64,000 nucleotides of DNA from Trichoplax adhaerens (GCF_000150275.1 NW_002060947.1:8216043-8280042); one strand, 5' to 3'; positions 1 through 12,140 are shown, numbered from the stretch's first letter. Numbers and translations: made by a program. Notes: a model not told the origin generated them from the sequence alone.

Positions 1-3000
1 CATTTAGTAGTATTTACATTGATGGTTAGATCTAGATTTGCAGCTAATCTAGTCTAATCTATACCAATTCTATTTATAATTTGGATAAAGCGATCCGTTG
101 AGTTTATACTGTTACATTAATATTACAGATAAATAGCGATGCAAGTAATGAAACAAGATATAATCTTAAATGAATTTAAGATACATATCAGCTGAAAAGT
201 TATGGACAACCTCTGTCATCTTGCCAGCCACAACACTTATTTTGTTTATAATCACGTAATCAAATCTTTTAATTACTACCAACCTATGTAATTTTCTTGG
301 TTGATATCCTTGATAGTCGATCTATCTTCGGTTTTACTGTTATTTTGGCCAAGCTTTATTGCAATATATATTTGCGATACTGAGTTACTTATTTTAATAT
401 ACTATTTCAGATGTAATCAATTTACGCTTATTGATTTAAGCATTTTGAAAGGTAATTAAAATAATGATGTAGCTGTTATATCTTTACTGTGTCATTTTTA
501 CGGTAAATGACGAATTAACCAATTCTCGGGTTCATCATAATATCACTAATATCTATTAATTCATCGAAATAGCATTGATTCAGATATTTCGTTTTATATG
601 AACGTTATATAACTACTTACTTTTTGTTTAGACCATTCAGTTGTACTTATTCGACAGCTTTTAAGTTTTATGTTAGTAAGAATGATCGATGTTTTTCAAC
701 TAAAGAAAGAATAAAATTTCCTTACAAATGGCGATTTAAATTTAAAATAATCTAGTTATCTTAGCGGTTAAAAAAGTTTTAATGACATAGAGCTACTTCA
801 ATGCTCATTTTGTTTGAATAATAGGCGCTATTAAGCAGATAACAGGTAAAATTTTGCATTTATAAGTTATTTTCTTTGTCAATGATGATGTACGATGACT
901 AGGTTTTGAGTGCTGATATCATCTATGTAGTAATGATGTTGAACAAATCTAGAAAAGAAAATGATAGAAAATATATTTCTTCCGTCGATACATATGTCAT
1001 TATTGCGTTCATTGATGATTTTTGAAGCATTAGTTATTATTGTTTTTGCAAATGCAAGAACATTATTTGATTCTGTATGATAAGTTATACGACGACGTTC
1101 TTCTACTTCAGTATTTGTTCATATAAATGAAATTCGCTTATAATGCTGACTATACGATAGAACTTTTAACGAGTAATTGCCCTTTTGTCTAATAATCTAC
1201 GAATAATTAATTATATATTGACGATAATGCTTCATCAACTCAGGTGCGTTCGATTTATTGATGCTGATTGAATAAGTTATTGCAATCTTATAGTCCGTTA
1301 GTAATGGCTGTATCTAGTTAGTGAAGAATAACTGAAAGATGCAAATTTTGATTTTAAAACTATAAATAAGAACACGAATGTATAGTCTTCGGGCAGAACG
1401 AACGTGTTTGCACACTACTCTCTCTACTTAACACAATGAACTATTTAGCTAGTACGAATGTAGCCAATTTGCAGTTTTAAAAGTTATTAAGGCTTATAAA
1501 TCGGTGATATAAAGAGTCACAGACTTGTTGAGTGGAACTATTACGATACATTTAAACTTGTAAATTGGATTAACGAAAGGTATGATAAAGAATTGTCATG
1601 TACGCATATATGTTATATACAAATTAAATTAAGTGGATAAATAGATAGTGCTCTAGTCAACTTTAGTATTAAGCTCATTTTGATTAATCTATTTGAAAAT
1701 ATCAACTGTTTATATTGCACACATTGAATTGTCGATGAATAAATATTACAGTTGAGCCATTAGTTGCATTATTTAACTTTAGTATGAATAAAACTGATTC
1801 AAAGCGATGTTGTATTTTGATAACTAATTTGTACAACTTCTTCTGAAGTTAAAAACAGTAATCAAAAACTATCACCTGTCAATTTTATGACAAACTTGCT
1901 CCTTCAACTGAGCAGTATAGCATTGACTTTACCGACTAGTCTACTTGAACAGATTATGCTTTACTTTATATCATGTTTTGAAGAAAATTTTTAGTAGTTA
2001 CATCAATAGAGGGATCTAAACTTGTAGCCAATTTTGTCCAGTCCATACAAATTTATTTGCAATTTGACAAAAGTGATCTCTTGTATCTATAATCTTATAT
2101 TAATATTGTCGATAAATTGGATGTAAATACTCAAACAAGATATAGTTCTAAACGAATCTTGTAATCGTTTGTCACAAATCCAATATTGTAACAAGAAAAA
2201 GTCAAAAACTGTTACAGAGATTAGGCTATAAGTCCACTGTCAGGTTTATCCTCCTTGACATCTACCTACAGTAAGATTCTTGGTACAGACGATCTCTTAT
2301 CGTCAGAAGAAACAGTAACATAACACTAGTCTCTCTTAGACATAACTAAACCTAAAGTTTATTGAAACATTATTCAATGTGTAGTAAATCGACATAAACA
2401 TTAATTATCGGTTTATAGATAATATTATAAAACTATGCGGTCATCTGCTAAAAGCATGTATAACGTTATAGATAACGATAAGCTATCTGACGAAAATAAG
2501 TTCAGTATTTTGTAGGAAAGTCTACTTCCGGACACCGACTTAAATGATGACTTGTCAATGTAAAGACTTCGCCATATTAATCGAATGTAAAATACAAAAT
2601 AGAATAAAATTGAAGTGCATCTGCATTGAATATACGAAAGCGGCCTCGCTGCATAAGTACAATCAAATATAACCCATACAGTTTAGTTGGCTAACTCGTA
2701 ACTAATATCGTAAGCCATAACAACATTGAAATACCCGTACTATCTAATGATATTTGCAATGATCACATACTTTTATAGTTAGTGGATAAATCGACAAAAT
2801 AGAGAATTAGATGTTAGTAAATGCTTAGAGAGAATAGAGAACTAGAAATTATTGATTCGCGTATCTCTACTGATGTTTTACGAAATTCACTTATTATCAC
2901 TGTAGATAAATTTAGGTATAACTTTGTTTTCGTCTACAGTAAGATATTTGTATAGCGATTACAATATTTATATTTTTGTGCAGGATTCAGTAACATCTAC

Positions 3001-4865
3001 GGCAAATTATTATATGTTGGGTTCTCGTATTTAGTTAACAAAAACTGAATACATATAAGTAAAACCTTTATACTGACTATCTTCTCACTCATCGTCTGCA
3101 CTTGCTATTCTTTTCTTTTTACGAGACGTGTAATCGCGCATCGATTCTTTACGTTTGCCAAAACGAATGATATCAGATAAATCTAGCAAAATATTATAGA
3201 CAACGTATGTCATGTTATCAGCCACAACAATTCTTTTATTTATAATCATGTTATCAAATCTTTTACTTATTACCAACCTTTGTAATTTTCTTCACTGATA
3301 TTCTTGTTAGTCGATTTATCTACGTTTTCATAGTCATGTTGGCTAAGTTTTACTGTAAAATATAATTGTAATGATGAGTTATTTATTTCGAAGAAAAGCG
3401 AAAGGTCCTGCAGTGATACGCCTCTTATTTGATTATAAGGATAGCTATATTTGATACAGTTAGGTTACTAACAATAGATATTATTGTCAAGTTAATATTA
3501 GATGATTGATAACTACTATATTAGAAATTGTTGATAACTAATAGTAGCAAGTTGACTAATTATGGTACAAGGTTTATATGACTAGAAGCACTGTAACTGT
3601 ATAGATGCTGAACAACAAAAGGGGCTGGATATTAATACAAGAGTAGCGATATCTTATGTAGAATGATTCAGATTGTAGAAGATAATGATGTTCATTTGAG
3701 AAAAGTGTTTAATATGATGACTCAAGGCTGATTGTTGATTGATTAAGTTGTGATAAATGGATTTAGCGAAATGTATTTAACAACGACAGAGATGAGCTCA
3801 CAAGAGAGAAGAGATTTCGCTTCGCTTTGAGCTCGGAATACTTTAGATTTTTAACTAGATTCTTGTATTTATCAATTATTGCTGTACTGTTCTTAAAAAC
3901 CTGGTAATAAAAGCCTGCTAAGAAAATACTATTTGACTTCGACAGTTATTGCGAAATATTTTTATTACAGGTCCAAATTTTGATTTTAAACCATGTTTGA
4001 GAACTCGAACATGTTAGCACACTACTGTACTCTCGTTTTTTAAATACAATTGACTATTTAGCTAGTAAGAACGTTAGCTAATTTGTAATTTTAAAGTTAT
4101 TAAGGCTTGTAAATTGGTGACATAAAGGTCATAGACTTGTTAAATAGAACTGTTACAACGTATAAAAAATTGCAAATTGGATTTACGCAAGGTATGATAA
4201 AGAAATGTCATGTACCTTTATACAAATTAAATTAAGCGAATGCAAAGATAGTTTTCTTTTCAATCTAAGTATTACGCTCATTTTGATTAATCTATTTGAA
4301 AACGATAACTATTCGTATTATACGCATTAAACTGTTGAAAAACAGCATAAAAGTAGTATTTTAATAAGTTCGAATTATTGCATCCGCTTTATAGTTGAGC
4401 CATTGATTGTATATTTTAACTCTAGTATGAGTAAAATTGATTGAAGATGATGCCGATTTTGACAAAGTTATTCCAACAGTTTTCCTCTAAATTAAAAACA
4501 GTATTAAAAAACTATCACCTTCTAATTTTATTACCAACTTGCCCGTGAAATTAAGCTATATAGTATAGGCTTTACTGACTAGTCTACTCCCACATACCGT
4601 ACTTTACCTTGTGATATTATTTTGAAATTAATTGTTGAAAAGGAATAATCACTCATTTAATTTGGATGAATTTACGATATTGAGCCAGTATGTCAGCATG
4701 TAATATCATCCAATTAGTAAATTAGTTCGATGCTGTATATAGACTTACTACGGCATTGTTGTCTGTTATTATCTTTTGATCTTCCAAATTGATTTGAATG
4801 TCGATTTTCTTCTGCTATTAGTCAAAACAAAGAGTGAGGATATGTTATATAGATGGAAAAGACTG
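1..4865. repeat. Non-coding region with a decayed kilobase-scale duplication
   Basis: No confident gene is seen here. Several stretches recur in the same order further along. Bases 1-180 resemble about 1985-2165, bases 200-362 resemble about 3190-3360, and about 1400-1700 resembles about 3990-4290. The offsets differ (about 2.0, 3.0 and 2.6 kb), so the two copies carry separate insertions or deletions. Similarity is obvious by eye but interrupted, implying an old duplication. The block lies just downstream of the TPR gene. A dot plot would fix the borders. Confidence 0.6.
3085..3276 (-). other. Possible small exon or relic ORF, 63 codons, not recognised
   Basis: A minus-strand open frame ending in a basic, lysine-rich tail with an acidic end (RKKKRIASADDE). 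The upstream half lies in the duplicated segment. The other copy, about 200-300 on the same strand, keeps a related reading (KRFDYVIINK versus KRFDNMIINK) without an internal stop over roughly 30 codons. This hints at a former or present exon, but the frame is short, no promoter or splice partner was identified, and no family was recognised. Confidence 0.2.
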
Positions 4866-7800
4866 CTAGAGCAATGCTAGACTACACAAATCACCTGGTG
4901 ATGATAGGCAACGGTCGTGGATGACTGTTTGATTATCTGTATATTGAGCTAAAAGCTGCTGAACGATATTGTCTATTTGTAATGGAGCAACTTCCTTCTC
5001 ATTTCTTTGCAATTGATCGTAACATTGATTAATTTGTTTTTTATCCTCGATAATTAGAAGATGACTCTCTCCGTACAGATTACGTAGAGAATTAATAGAC
5101 TTTCGATAGAATGAGATTGCTTGACGATAATTAGACTGTTTACAATAGACTGCAGCTTGGTTTCGATAGAATTGGGCAGTTTGAGGATGATTCTCACCTA
5201 GTGTTACTAAAGAAACTTGCAATGACTTTTTGAACATTGATAGAGCGTCATCATACTTGCCTTGACGATTATAGACTTTTCCGATATCGCTATATGTAAT
5301 AGAAATACTTGGATGATTGTGGCCAAGCTGTATTACTCTAATCTTAAGTGATTTATTCAACATTGACAGAGCTTCATCAAACTTGCCTTGATCATTATAG
5401 ACCTGCCCAATGTTGTTATATGTTTTAGCGATACTTGGATGATTGTCGCCAAGTCGTGTTAGTTTAATCTTGAGTGATTTGTAATATACTGATAGAGCGT
5501 CATCGTACTCATCTTGACGATTATAGACTTGCCCAATATTGTCATATGTGTTAGCAATACTTGGATGATTATCACCAAGTTTTGTTAGTGTAATCTTAAG
5601 CGATTTGATAAAGACTGATAGAGCGTCATCATACTTGCCTTGATTATTATAGACTTGTCCAATATCGCGATATGTATTAGCAATAATTAGATGATTGTCG
5701 CCAAGTCGTGTTAGTGTAATCTTAAGTGATTTGTTATGTATTGATAGAGCGTCATCATACTTGCCTTGATGATTATAGACTTTTCCAATTTTATTATACG
5801 TATTAGCAATACTTGGATGATTGTCGCCAAGTTGTTTTATTGTAATCTTGAGTGATTTGTTAAACACTGATAGAGCTTCATTATACTTGCCTTGATCATT
5901 ATAGATTTGTCCAATATTGCGATATGTTATAGCAATACTTGGATGATTGTCGCCATGTCGTGATAGTTTAATCTTGAGCGATTTGTTATACACTGATAGA
6001 GCGTCATCATACTTGCCTTGTTTATTATAGACTTGCCCAATTTTGTCATATGTGTTAGCAATACTTGGATGATTATCATCAAATTTTGTTAAGTCGATCT
6101 TAAGCGATTTGTTATACACCGATAGAGCGTCATCATACTTGCATTGATCATTGTAGACTTGTCCAATATTGCCATATGTATTAGCAATATTTGGATGATT
6201 ATCGCCAAATCGTGTTAGTGTAATCTTAAGTGATTTGTTATACACCGATAGAGCGTCATCATACTTACCTTGACGATTATAGACTTTTCCAATTTTGTTA
6301 TACGTATTAGCAATACTTGGATGATTGTCGCCAAGTTGTTTTATTGTAATCTTGAGTGATTTGTTAAACACTGATAGAGCTTCATTATACTTGCCTTGAT
6401 CATTATAGATTTGTCCAATATTGCTATATGTTATAGCAATACTTGGATGATTGTCGCCATGTCGTGATAGTTTAATCTTGAGCGATTTGTTATACACTGA
6501 TAGAGCGTCATCATACTTGCCTTGTTTATTATAGACTTGCCCAATTTTGTCATATGTGTTAGCAATACTTGGATGATTATCATCAAATTTTGTTAAGTCG
6601 ATCTTAAGCGATTTGTTATACACCGATAGAGCGTCATCATACTTGCATTGATCATTGTAGACTTGTCCAATATCGCGATATGTATTAGCAATATTTGGAT
6701 GATTATCGCCAAGTCGTGTTAGTGTAATCTTAAGTGATTTGTTATACACCGATAGAGCGTCATCATACTTACCTTGACGATTATAGACTTTTCCAATTTT
6801 GTTATACGTATTAGCAATACTTGGATGATTGTCGCCAAGTTGTTTTATTGTAATCTTGAGTGATTTGTTAAACATTGATAGAGCTTCATCATACTTGCCT
6901 TGATCATTATAGACTTGTCCAATACTGCTATATGTTATAGCAACACTTGGATGATTGTCGCCATGTCGTGATAGTTTAATCTTGAGCGATTTGTTATACA
7001 CTGATAGAGCGTCATCATACTTGCCTTGTTTATTATAGACTTGCCCAATTTTGTCATATATGTTAGCAATACTTGGATGATTATCACCAAGTTTTGTTAG
7101 CGTAATCTTAAGCGATTTGTTAAAGACTGATAGAGCGTCATCATACTTGCATTGATCATTGTAGACTTGTCCAATATTGCCATATGTATTAGCAATATTT
7201 GGATGATTATCGCCAAATCGTGTTAGTGTAATCTTAAGTGATTTGTTATACATCGATAGAGCGTCATCATACTTACCTTGACGATTATAGACTTTTCCAA
7301 TGTTGTTATATGTATTAGTTATACTTGGATGATTGTCGCCAAGTTGTTTTAGTGTAATCTTGAGTGATTTGTTAAACATTGATAGAGCTTCATCATACTT
7401 GCCTTGATCATTATATACTTGTCCAATACTGCTATATGTTATAGCAATACTTGGCAGATTGTCGCCAAGTCGTGTTAGTTTAATCTTGAGCGATTTGTTA
7501 TACACTGATAGAGCGTCATCATACTTGCCTTGTTTATTATAGACTCGCCCAATAATGTCATATGTACTAGCAATACTTGGATGATTATCATCAAATTTTG
7601 TTAGTATAATCTTAAGCGATTTGTTATACACCGATAGAGCGTCATCATACTTGCCTTGATTATTATAGACTTGTCCAATATCTTTGTATATAGCAGCAGT
7701 TCTTGGATGATTATCGCCAAGTCGTGTTAGTGTAAACTTAAGTGATTTGTTAAATATTGTTAGAGCGTCATCGTATTTGGCTTGCTGATTATAGATTCTT

Positions 7801-9890
7801 GCAATTTTGTTATGTAAACTAACAATATTTGGATGATTGTTAGCGAACCGTGTTAGATTAAGCTTAAGTGATTTGTTTAACATTGATAGAGCTTCATCGC
7901 ATTTGCCTTGACAATGATAGACTTGTCCAATTCCGTCATATGTTAAAGAAATACTTAGATAATTTTTACCAGCTTGTGATAGTTTAATCTTGAGTGATTT
8001 GTAATACACTGACAGAGCGTCATCATACTTGCCTTGATTTTTATAGACGTGCCCAAGTTCACCATACGTCTTAGCAATAATTGGATGATTATCACCAAGT
8101 TTTGTTAAGTCAATCTTAATAGATTTGCTAATCATTGATATAGCGTCATCATACTTGCCTTGATCAGTATAGACTTTTCCAATATGTCTATATATACGAG
8201 CAATTCTTGGATGATTACAATTATCACCAAATTTTGTTAGTATCATTTTGAGTGATTTGTTACATATTGACTGAGCGTCGTCATACTTGCCTTGACGTCT
8301 ATAGACGCTTGCAATGTTGTGATATGTATTAGTTATACCTAGATGATTGTCGCCATATCGTGTTAGATGAATCTTGAGTGATTTGTTCAGCATTAACAGA
8401 GCGTTATCATAATTGCCTTGATAAGTATTCATTTGCCCAATATTGTTATATGTTTCAGCAGTATTTGGATGATTTTCACCAAGTTGTGCTAGTTCAATCT
8501 TGAGTGATTTTTTATACACTAATAAAGCATCATCATGCTTGCCTAGGTTAACATAGACATGTCCAATTCCATTGTATGTTATTGCAGTACTTGGATGATT
8601 GTCGCCAAGTTGTGCTTGTTGAATCTTGAGTGATTTGTTATATGTTGATAGAGCGTTATCATATTTGCCTTGACTATTATAAACTCTTGCAATGTTGTTA
8701 TATGTATCAGTAATACTTGGATGATTGTCGCCAAGCTGTATTACTCTAATCTTAAGTGATTTATTCAACATTGATAGAGCTTCATCATACTTGCCTTGAT
8801 CACTATAGACTTTTCCGATGTTGTTATATGTTATAGCGATACTTGGATGATTGTCGCCAAGTCGTGTTAGTTTAATCTTGAGTGATTTGTAATATACAGA
8901 TAGAGCGTCATCATACTTGTCTTGATTATTATAGACTTGCCCAATATTGTCATATGTGTTAGCAATACTTGGATGATTATCTTCAAGTTTTGTTAGTGTA
9001 ATCTTAAGCGATTTGTTATAAACTGATAGAGCGTCATCATACTTGCCTTGATTATTATAGACTTGTCCAATATCGCGATATGTATTAGCAATAATTAGAT
9101 GATTGTCGCCAAGTCGTGTTAGTGTAATCTTAAGTGATTTGTTATGTATAGATAGAGCGTCATCATACTTGCCTTGATGATTATAGACTTGTCCAATGTT
9201 GTTATACGTATTAGCGATACTTGGATGATTATTGCTAAGTTTTGTTAGTGTAATCTTGAGTGATTTGTTTAACATTGATAGAGCTTTATTATACTTGCCT
9301 TGATCATTATAGACTTGTCCAATATTGCTATATGTTATAGCAATACTTGGATGATTTTCATCAAGTTGTGTTAGTTGAGTCTTGAGTGATTTGTTAAACA
9401 CCGATAGAGCGTCATCAAACTTGTCTTGATCATCATAAACGTTTCCAATTTTATGATATAAGTCACTGACACTGATGTCTTCGGTTCTTAACCATTTTAA
9501 CTTCATTTTGAGTGATTTGTAAAAATCATTTAAGGCTCCATTCAAATCACCTTGCAATCGCTTAATGCATCCCCACCTATCTACGCAGTTTGAAGCTTTG
9601 ACTTTATCTTGTAGTATCTTGGCAACTTTCTCTGCGTTGTCATTACATTTAGCCGCTTCTACTAATTCGTATTGATTTATGTAACAATCAGTCATATCGA
9701 TATAAATATCGTGTTCAAATTGATGATAATTATTGTTACTAGTTTTAGACATCGATTGGATTGTAGTAAGAGCTTTCTTGTAATAGAATAGCGCTTGTGC
9801 ATCATTTTCACTTTGCTGAAATTTTACACCTTGTTCGTAGGTAGATTGAATTTCGTTGGGAATAATCAATTCAGTAGACTCCTTTGCCAT
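4866..9890 (-). CDS. Giant tetratricopeptide-repeat protein, kinesin-light-chain/nephrocystin-3 type
   Basis: A single uninterrupted frame of 1674 residues. After about 165 residues of a helical N-terminal region it holds about 34 consecutive 42-residue repeats (from about residue 166 to 1595). The consensus contains NHPSIANTY, IGQVYNDQGKYDDALS and NKSLKI, which is the TPR_12 type seen in kinesin light chains and nephrocystin-3. No catalytic domain, signal peptide or membrane segment is visible, so a soluble superhelical scaffold that binds other proteins is inferred. Unit 11 carries two extra residues; the last two units are degenerate. A C-terminal tail of about 50 residues follows. The ATG at 9888-9890 is followed at once by the helical region. 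No intron is seen, unlike most neighbours. Ligand and cellular role cannot be read from the sequence. Confidence 0.93.
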   Translation of the reverse strand: MAKESTELIIPNEIQSTYEQGVKFQQSENDAQALFYYKKALTTIQSMSKTSNNNYHQFEHDIYIDMTDCYINQYELVEAAKCNDNAEKVAKILQDKVKASNCVDRWGCIKRLQGDLNGALNDFYKSLKMKLKWLRTEDISVSDLYHKIGNVYDDQDKFDDALSVFNKSLKTQLTQLDENHPSIAITYSNIGQVYNDQGKYNKALSMLNKSLKITLTKLSNNHPSIANTYNNIGQVYNHQGKYDDALSIHNKSLKITLTRLGDNHLIIANTYRDIGQVYNNQGKYDDALSVYNKSLKITLTKLEDNHPSIANTYDNIGQVYNNQDKYDDALSVYYKSLKIKLTRLGDNHPSIAITYNNIGKVYSDQGKYDEALSMLNKSLKIRVIQLGDNHPSITDTYNNIARVYNSQGKYDNALSTYNKSLKIQQAQLGDNHPSTAITYNGIGHVYVNLGKHDDALLVYKKSLKIELAQLGENHPNTAETYNNIGQMNTYQGNYDNALLMLNKSLKIHLTRYGDNHLGITNTYHNIASVYRRQGKYDDAQSICNKSLKMILTKFGDNCNHPRIARIYRHIGKVYTDQGKYDDAISMISKSIKIDLTKLGDNHPIIAKTYGELGHVYKNQGKYDDALSVYYKSLKIKLSQAGKNYLSISLTYDGIGQVYHCQGKCDEALSMLNKSLKLNLTRFANNHPNIVSLHNKIARIYNQQAKYDDALTIFNKSLKFTLTRLGDNHPRTAAIYKDIGQVYNNQGKYDDALSVYNKSLKIILTKFDDNHPSIASTYDIIGRVYNKQGKYDDALSVYNKSLKIKLTRLGDNLPSIAITYSSIGQVYNDQGKYDEALSMFNKSLKITLKQLGDNHPSITNTYNNIGKVYNRQGKYDDALSMYNKSLKITLTRFGDNHPNIANTYGNIGQVYNDQCKYDDALSVFNKSLKITLTKLGDNHPSIANIYDKIGQVYNKQGKYDDALSVYNKSLKIKLSRHGDNHPSVAITYSSIGQVYNDQGKYDEALSMFNKSLKITIKQLGDNHPSIANTYNKIGKVYNRQGKYDDALSVYNKSLKITLTRLGDNHPNIANTYRDIGQVYNDQCKYDDALSVYNKSLKIDLTKFDDNHPSIANTYDKIGQVYNKQGKYDDALSVYNKSLKIKLSRHGDNHPSIAITYSNIGQIYNDQGKYNEALSVFNKSLKITIKQLGDNHPSIANTYNKIGKVYNRQGKYDDALSVYNKSLKITLTRFGDNHPNIANTYGNIGQVYNDQCKYDDALSVYNKSLKIDLTKFDDNHPSIANTYDKIGQVYNKQGKYDDALSVYNKSLKIKLSRHGDNHPSIAITYRNIGQIYNDQGKYNEALSVFNKSLKITIKQLGDNHPSIANTYNKIGKVYNHQGKYDDALSIHNKSLKITLTRLGDNHLIIANTYRDIGQVYNNQGKYDDALSVFIKSLKITLTKLGDNHPSIANTYDNIGQVYNRQDEYDDALSVYYKSLKIKLTRLGDNHPSIAKTYNNIGQVYNDQGKFDEALSMLNKSLKIRVIQLGHNHPSISITYSDIGKVYNRQGKYDDALSMFKKSLQVSLVTLGENHPQTAQFYRNQAAVYCKQSNYRQAISFYRKSINSLRNLYGESHLLIIEDKKQINQCYDQLQRNEKEVAPLQIDNIVQQLLAQYTDNQTVIHDRCLSSPGDLCSLALL
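5232..5861 (-). repeat. Five-unit TPR block duplicated near both ends of the array (copy at 8640-9269)
   Basis: TPR units 30-34 (residues about 1344-1553) are nearly identical to units 3-7 (residues about 208-417, bases 8640-9269). Both share unusual unit signatures such as NHLIIANTYRDI and SLKIRVIQLG that are absent elsewhere in the array. The two copies are about 3.4 kb apart, so a non-adjacent duplication or gene conversion is implied. Confidence 0.8.
5484..7499 (-). repeat. Higher-order repeat, four 504-bp blocks inside the TPR gene
   Basis: TPR units 17-32 are organised as four blocks of four units (168 residues, 504 bp). The same recognisable string (acttgccttgtttattatag on the plus strand) begins at 6011, 6515, 7019 and 7523, spaced exactly 504 bp. 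Blocks resemble each other more than the four units within a block do, which shows recent block-wise tandem amplification. The reading frame is preserved throughout. Confidence 0.9.
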
Positions 9891-10208
9891 GTTTCAATAT
9901 ACAACAAAAGTGAAAGCATGTGTTTGAGAAAATAGACACTAATACGATATTCGTTAGAGATTACAACTTTAAATAGCTCTACGTATGATCGATACTTGTA
10001 CGATCGTATTGTTTAAAGTTAATACATTGTCTGTATACCTTTGATGGAGGGTTGGATGAGTCAGCGATAGAGGGTTTAGTTGCCATACAGAGAAATACAC
10101 AAGTGTTTTAGTAGAAAAAAGATACTGAATTTTAGACTACGATTGTGAACAATGTGGTAGTTACGGTAGAGCAGCGTATAAGTTATCGTAAAATAATATG
10201 AGAAAACA

Positions 10209-10258
10209 NNNNNNNNNNNNNNNNNNNNNNNNNNNNNNNNNNNNNNNNNNNNNNNNNN
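10209..10258. other. Assembly gap, 50 N
   Basis: Fifty consecutive N bases. The round number suggests a placeholder rather than a measured gap, so the true distance between flanks is unknown. Confidence 0.99.
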
Positions 10259-11339
10259 ATTAACTACCTATATTTAGGAATACTGTATGTTAGAGTTACA
10301 GTACAATCTAAATATACTACAATACCATACTGTATGTCAACGTGATATAATTTAACGCAATATGATGTAGACAACAGCGATGTTAGGAACTATAAAAGTA
10401 GCAATAAAGCATGACGATAAAATGATTATCTATTCTCTAAATTGTGTAATTCTAAACTAATTAGTAGTTGTTAGTATACAACATTCACCGTACATAATAA
10501 TTATAATAAGAGAATAAAGAATAATAACATTATTAGAGCGATATTCGTAGAGATAATGCATTTATCATATCATTGAAGAATTACTAAGAAAAATTAATAT
10601 TATTGGAGAAATATTTTATCGCCTTTATCGTACGGTAATTATTATAGTGGAAAATTCGCCTATTATATTATAAGAGCGAGAACAACGAAATAGAGTCTTG
10701 CCTCTAAAGTAAACTATAAATAAGTAAAAAGCATGCAAACTTACAAGGTTACTGAGCGCAGGTTATTAATGACAGTTTACCATTTTAATTATTATATTCT
10801 CGTATTTAAAAAGGGTCTATACGTTTCATAGACTTAATAGATCATACAATTCTACAAATCTATTACGATATCACTAATGCGATCATTTCTATCTAATCCT
10901 CGTGTTTTATTTATCTTCACTCTTTGTTTTCTAGTTTACTTTGTAGACTTAAAATGTAATGCTAAAGTTAATTCGATCAATTTCGAGGTACTTTTCGAGT
11001 AGCTGAAGGCAATCAGAGATTTAACATACGTAGGGAAATCTCTTTGAGACTTGGTAATGAAAAGAAGAGCGTCATATATATGCTCATAGTACGGTAGTTA
11101 GCTTAAGGTTGTTTGCATTATTTATTAGACAGTATCAATCAGCAATTACAGACTGTCTGGTATCGAAATGCTCATGATTACGACGTTTATGAAAGGAAGT
11201 AAGACAGGCTGTTAAGTTGAAAAGTTGAAGCTTGAACCTATCACAATATCATTCACGTACTGTATAAACTGTATGCACCCTTTACTACAATATGTCAGTA
11301 TATCAACCAATCAATTAGAATATTATGCAAGTATTACGC

Positions 11340-12140
11340 GATGAAGAAATACGTAGAACTAGCCCTTAAATTGGGCGAATAAAGCAATGATTTCGTTAGA
11401 AAACTTCCTGACTTTAATTACTAACAATACAAAATACTATAGTATAGTAAGATATATTCTTTCTAGTTATTTTTGGTAATCTACTGTATAGCTTCTGCTT
11501 ATGTCTTCTTATTATGAGAAAATCAGCTACCTAGTATTAAATTGATCAGTTAAGGTAAGAATTTTCAGTTAGGAAGCTTGCTAGCCTCCATCAATAATAT
11601 CAGAAAATTGCACTGTACAGAAGAACTTATCTTTCAAATTACTTTCCACAATCTATAATTACTGTGTTCTCCTATCATGAGTCAAACTAGTCCTTAAATC
11701 AAGTACATAAGGCAATGATTTTCGGTTAGAACATTTTCTGACATCAATCACTAACACAAGAAACCCAAACAGTACAACAGAATATATTAATTGTAAGTAC
11801 TTTCGATAATCTATAACTTCTGCATATGCTCTTCTATCATTAATGAAATTAGCCCTTAAATTGATCAGATAAGGCAACAATTTTCAGTTTGCAAACTTCC
11901 TGACATCAATTACTTATAACAAAATTCAAATAGAACAGCAGAATATATTCTTTCTACTTATTTTGGGCGATCTATAACTTCTGTACACGTTTTCATATCG
12001 TGAACGCAATTAGCCTTTAATTTAACTAGAAAAGTTAATCAATTTTAGTTAGATAGCTTCCTAATATCAATCGCTAGCATAAGAAAACTAAATAGCACAG
12101 CTGAATGCATCATCGCAGTTACTTTAGACTATCTATAATA
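11340..12140. repeat. Degenerate tandem array, about five units of about 160 bp
   Basis: A motif like ttagcccttaaattgatcag recurs at about 11355, 11523, 11686, 11846 and 12007. Each is followed by a cttcctgacatcaat-like box and then an aatatattctttct box. Spacing is 160-168 bp. Copies are diverged, and the array shows no convincing coding frame. Confidence 0.75.

Noticed and set aside
7499-7523. TPR higher-order repeat as a pure assembly collapse or duplication artefact
   Set aside because: Blocks differ from each other by several substitutions at scattered sites, so they are real distinct units, although the exact number still needs long reads.
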